Assembly (NCBI GenBank): GCA_024699855.1
Contig: JAMPIQ010000008.1
Location: 1 to 64,000 of the forward strand
DNA length: 64,000 bases
Direction of reading: 5' to 3'
Origin: Aphelenchoides besseyi
Lineage: Eukaryota > Nematoda > Chromadorea > Rhabditida > Aphelenchoididae
The position numbers were made by a program, and so were the translations under genes. Position 1 is the first letter of the stretch, and each line of letters opens with the position of its first letter. Below are positions 62,995 through 64,000 of the stretch, in pieces. Below the pieces are notes generated by a model. The model had not been told where the DNA came from, did no database searches, and saw only the letters and a program-made list of their open reading frames with translations.

Positions 62995-64000
62995 TAGTCA
63001 GCACCTTCTTTACGGGCAGTGGTTAGTTTCAGGATTTCTTCGCCGATGGAGGCCAGCGGGAGTTGCTGTTCCACGGCGCCAAGTTCATAGGCCACGCGGG
63101 GCATGCCGTAGACGACACATGTTTTTTCGTTCTGGCCGACGGTACGCGCGCCGGCATGACGCATCTTCAACAGCCCGGCTGCGCCATCGCGGCCCATGCC
63201 GGTCAAAATGACGCCGACGGCGTTACGGCCGGCAAGCTCAGCCACCGAATCGAACAGCACATCGACGGAGGGTCGGTGGCCGTTGACGGGATCGCGTTCG
63301 ACGAGCCGGCAGCAGGGTGCGGACCGGTTGGCGATCTGCAAATGGCGCTCGCCGCCCGGCGCAAGATAGATCTTGCCGGTCTGAAGACGTGCACCGTCCG
63401 TCGCCTCTTCCACCACGGGGGCGCAGATGCGGTTCAGCCGTTCGGCGAAACTCTTGGTGAAGGTCGGTGGCATGTGCTGGGTGATGACGGTCGGCGGGCA
63501 ATTGGCCGGGAATTTCTGCAGCACGGCGATCAGCGCTTCGACACCGCCCGTGGAGGAACCGATAGCCACGACCTTGCGCCCAGCCCGATATTCACTGACC
63601 GGGACCGGCTGCGGCGCGGCGGCGGCTTCCGGGCGCGCCGCACGGTAGGCGGCGTGTTGCGAGCGGGCTGCGGCCTTCACCTTGTCGGCGAGATCGCCGA
63701 AGGGGCGTGCATCGCCCGGCGCCGGCTTGCCGACACAGTCGAAGGCACCGATTTCAAGCGCAGCCAGCGAAGCATCCGCGCCGCGATGGGTCAGCGACGA
63801 GACCATGATGACCGGCATGGGCCGCAGGCGCATGATCTTTTCGAGAAATTCGAGACCGTTCATTTCCGGCATCTCGATGTCGAGCGTCACGACATCGGGA
63901 TTAAGCTGCTTGATGGCCGCGCGTGCTTCCATGGCGTTGCCGGCCTGCCCGACCACCTCGACTTCCGGATCGGCCTTGAGGACAGCCGAAATCAGGCCGC
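62994..64000 (-). CDS. cheB: Chemotaxis methylesterase CheB, 5' end outside the window
   Basis: Removes methyl groups from MCPs. About 335 residues are visible and open to the window edge. Receiver domain with Asp in [11 protein letters not shown]; a linker; methylesterase domain with Ser in Gly-Ser-Ser-Thr-Gly-Gly, His in Thr-Gln-His-Met-Pro-Pro and Asp in Gly-Met-Gly-Arg-Asp-Gly. Only the first ~15-20 residues are missing. No frameshift is seen in this stretch. Confidence 0.96.
   Translation of the reverse strand, partial: GLISAVLKADPEVEVVGQAGNAMEARAAIKQLNPDVVTLDIEMPEMNGLEFLEKIMRLRPMPVIMVSSLTHRGADASLAALEIGAFDCVGKPAPGDARPFGDLADKVKAAARSQHAAYRAARPEAAAAPQPVPVSEYRAGRKVVAIGSSTGGVEALIAVLQKFPANCPPTVITQHMPPTFTKSFAERLNRICAPVVEEATDGARLQTGKIYLAPGGERHLQIANRSAPCCRLVERDPVNGHRPSVDVLFDSVAELAGRNAVGVILTGMGRDGAAGLLKMRHAGARTVGQNEKTCVVYGMPRVAYELGAVEQQLPLASIGEEILKLTTARKEGAD

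Overview
The window is part of the chromosomal flagellar and chemotaxis cluster of a Rhizobiaceae bacterium, most likely Agrobacterium. I infer this from the gene order fliF-visN-visR, then murA to yacG housekeeping genes, three tandem flagellins, fliP back to flhB, a fourth long flagellin, a FliH-like gene and motB. The rhizobial-only proteins MotE, VisN, VisR and CheT point the same way. Family identifications come from protein sequence and context; no database search was possible.

The dominant feature is a giant inverted duplication. Bases 1-19966 (arm A) are the reverse complement of 20029-39935 (arm B), separated by a loop of about 62 bases. Both arms run from the start of motB to the middle of the second flagellin gene. 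The arms differ by many 1-2 base indels, mostly in homopolymers, and at different places: fliE is intact only in arm A, while flgG, flgI, fliP and the FliH-like gene are intact only in arm B. This fits a fold-back or chimeric long read in an unpolished assembly better than a real duplication. Single-copy genes outside the arms (murA, hisD, maf, galE, fliF, visN and others) carry the same indel type, so I read nearly all frameshifts as sequence error, not pseudogenes.

Arm B order: motB start (minus), FliH-like, flaD, a conserved unknown gene, flhB, fliG, fliN, fliM, motA (all minus); then, divergent from motA, a DUF1217 protein, flgF, fliI, an unknown membrane protein, terminator, flgB, flgC, fliE, flgG, flgA, flgI, motE, flgH, fliL, fliP, terminator, flaA (plus). 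Arm A repeats this in mirror image. Single-copy sequence runs from 39936: the rest of flaB, flaC, a tRNA-Thr, a small basic protein, murA, a DUF2948 protein, hisD, a UPF0262 protein, a low-molecular-weight phosphatase, infA, maf, yacG, an unknown membrane-anchored protein, galE, an aminotransferase, mscL, a transporter-like hybrid histidine kinase, an MCP, visR, visN, fliF, cheT, cheD, cheY2 and the 3' part of cheB.

Functionally the window holds the motility regulators (VisN/VisR), the chemotaxis output and adaptation proteins (MCP, CheB, CheY2, CheD, CheT), the MS ring and switch (FliF, FliG, FliM, FliN), export apparatus (FlhB, FliP, FliI, FliH-like), rod, P and L rings, motor (MotA, MotB start, MotE) and four flagellins. 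The best biological observation is that flaA, flaB and flaC share a 5' leader that can form a 6-8 bp helix over the ribosome-binding site, with wobble and compensatory changes, while flaD lacks it.
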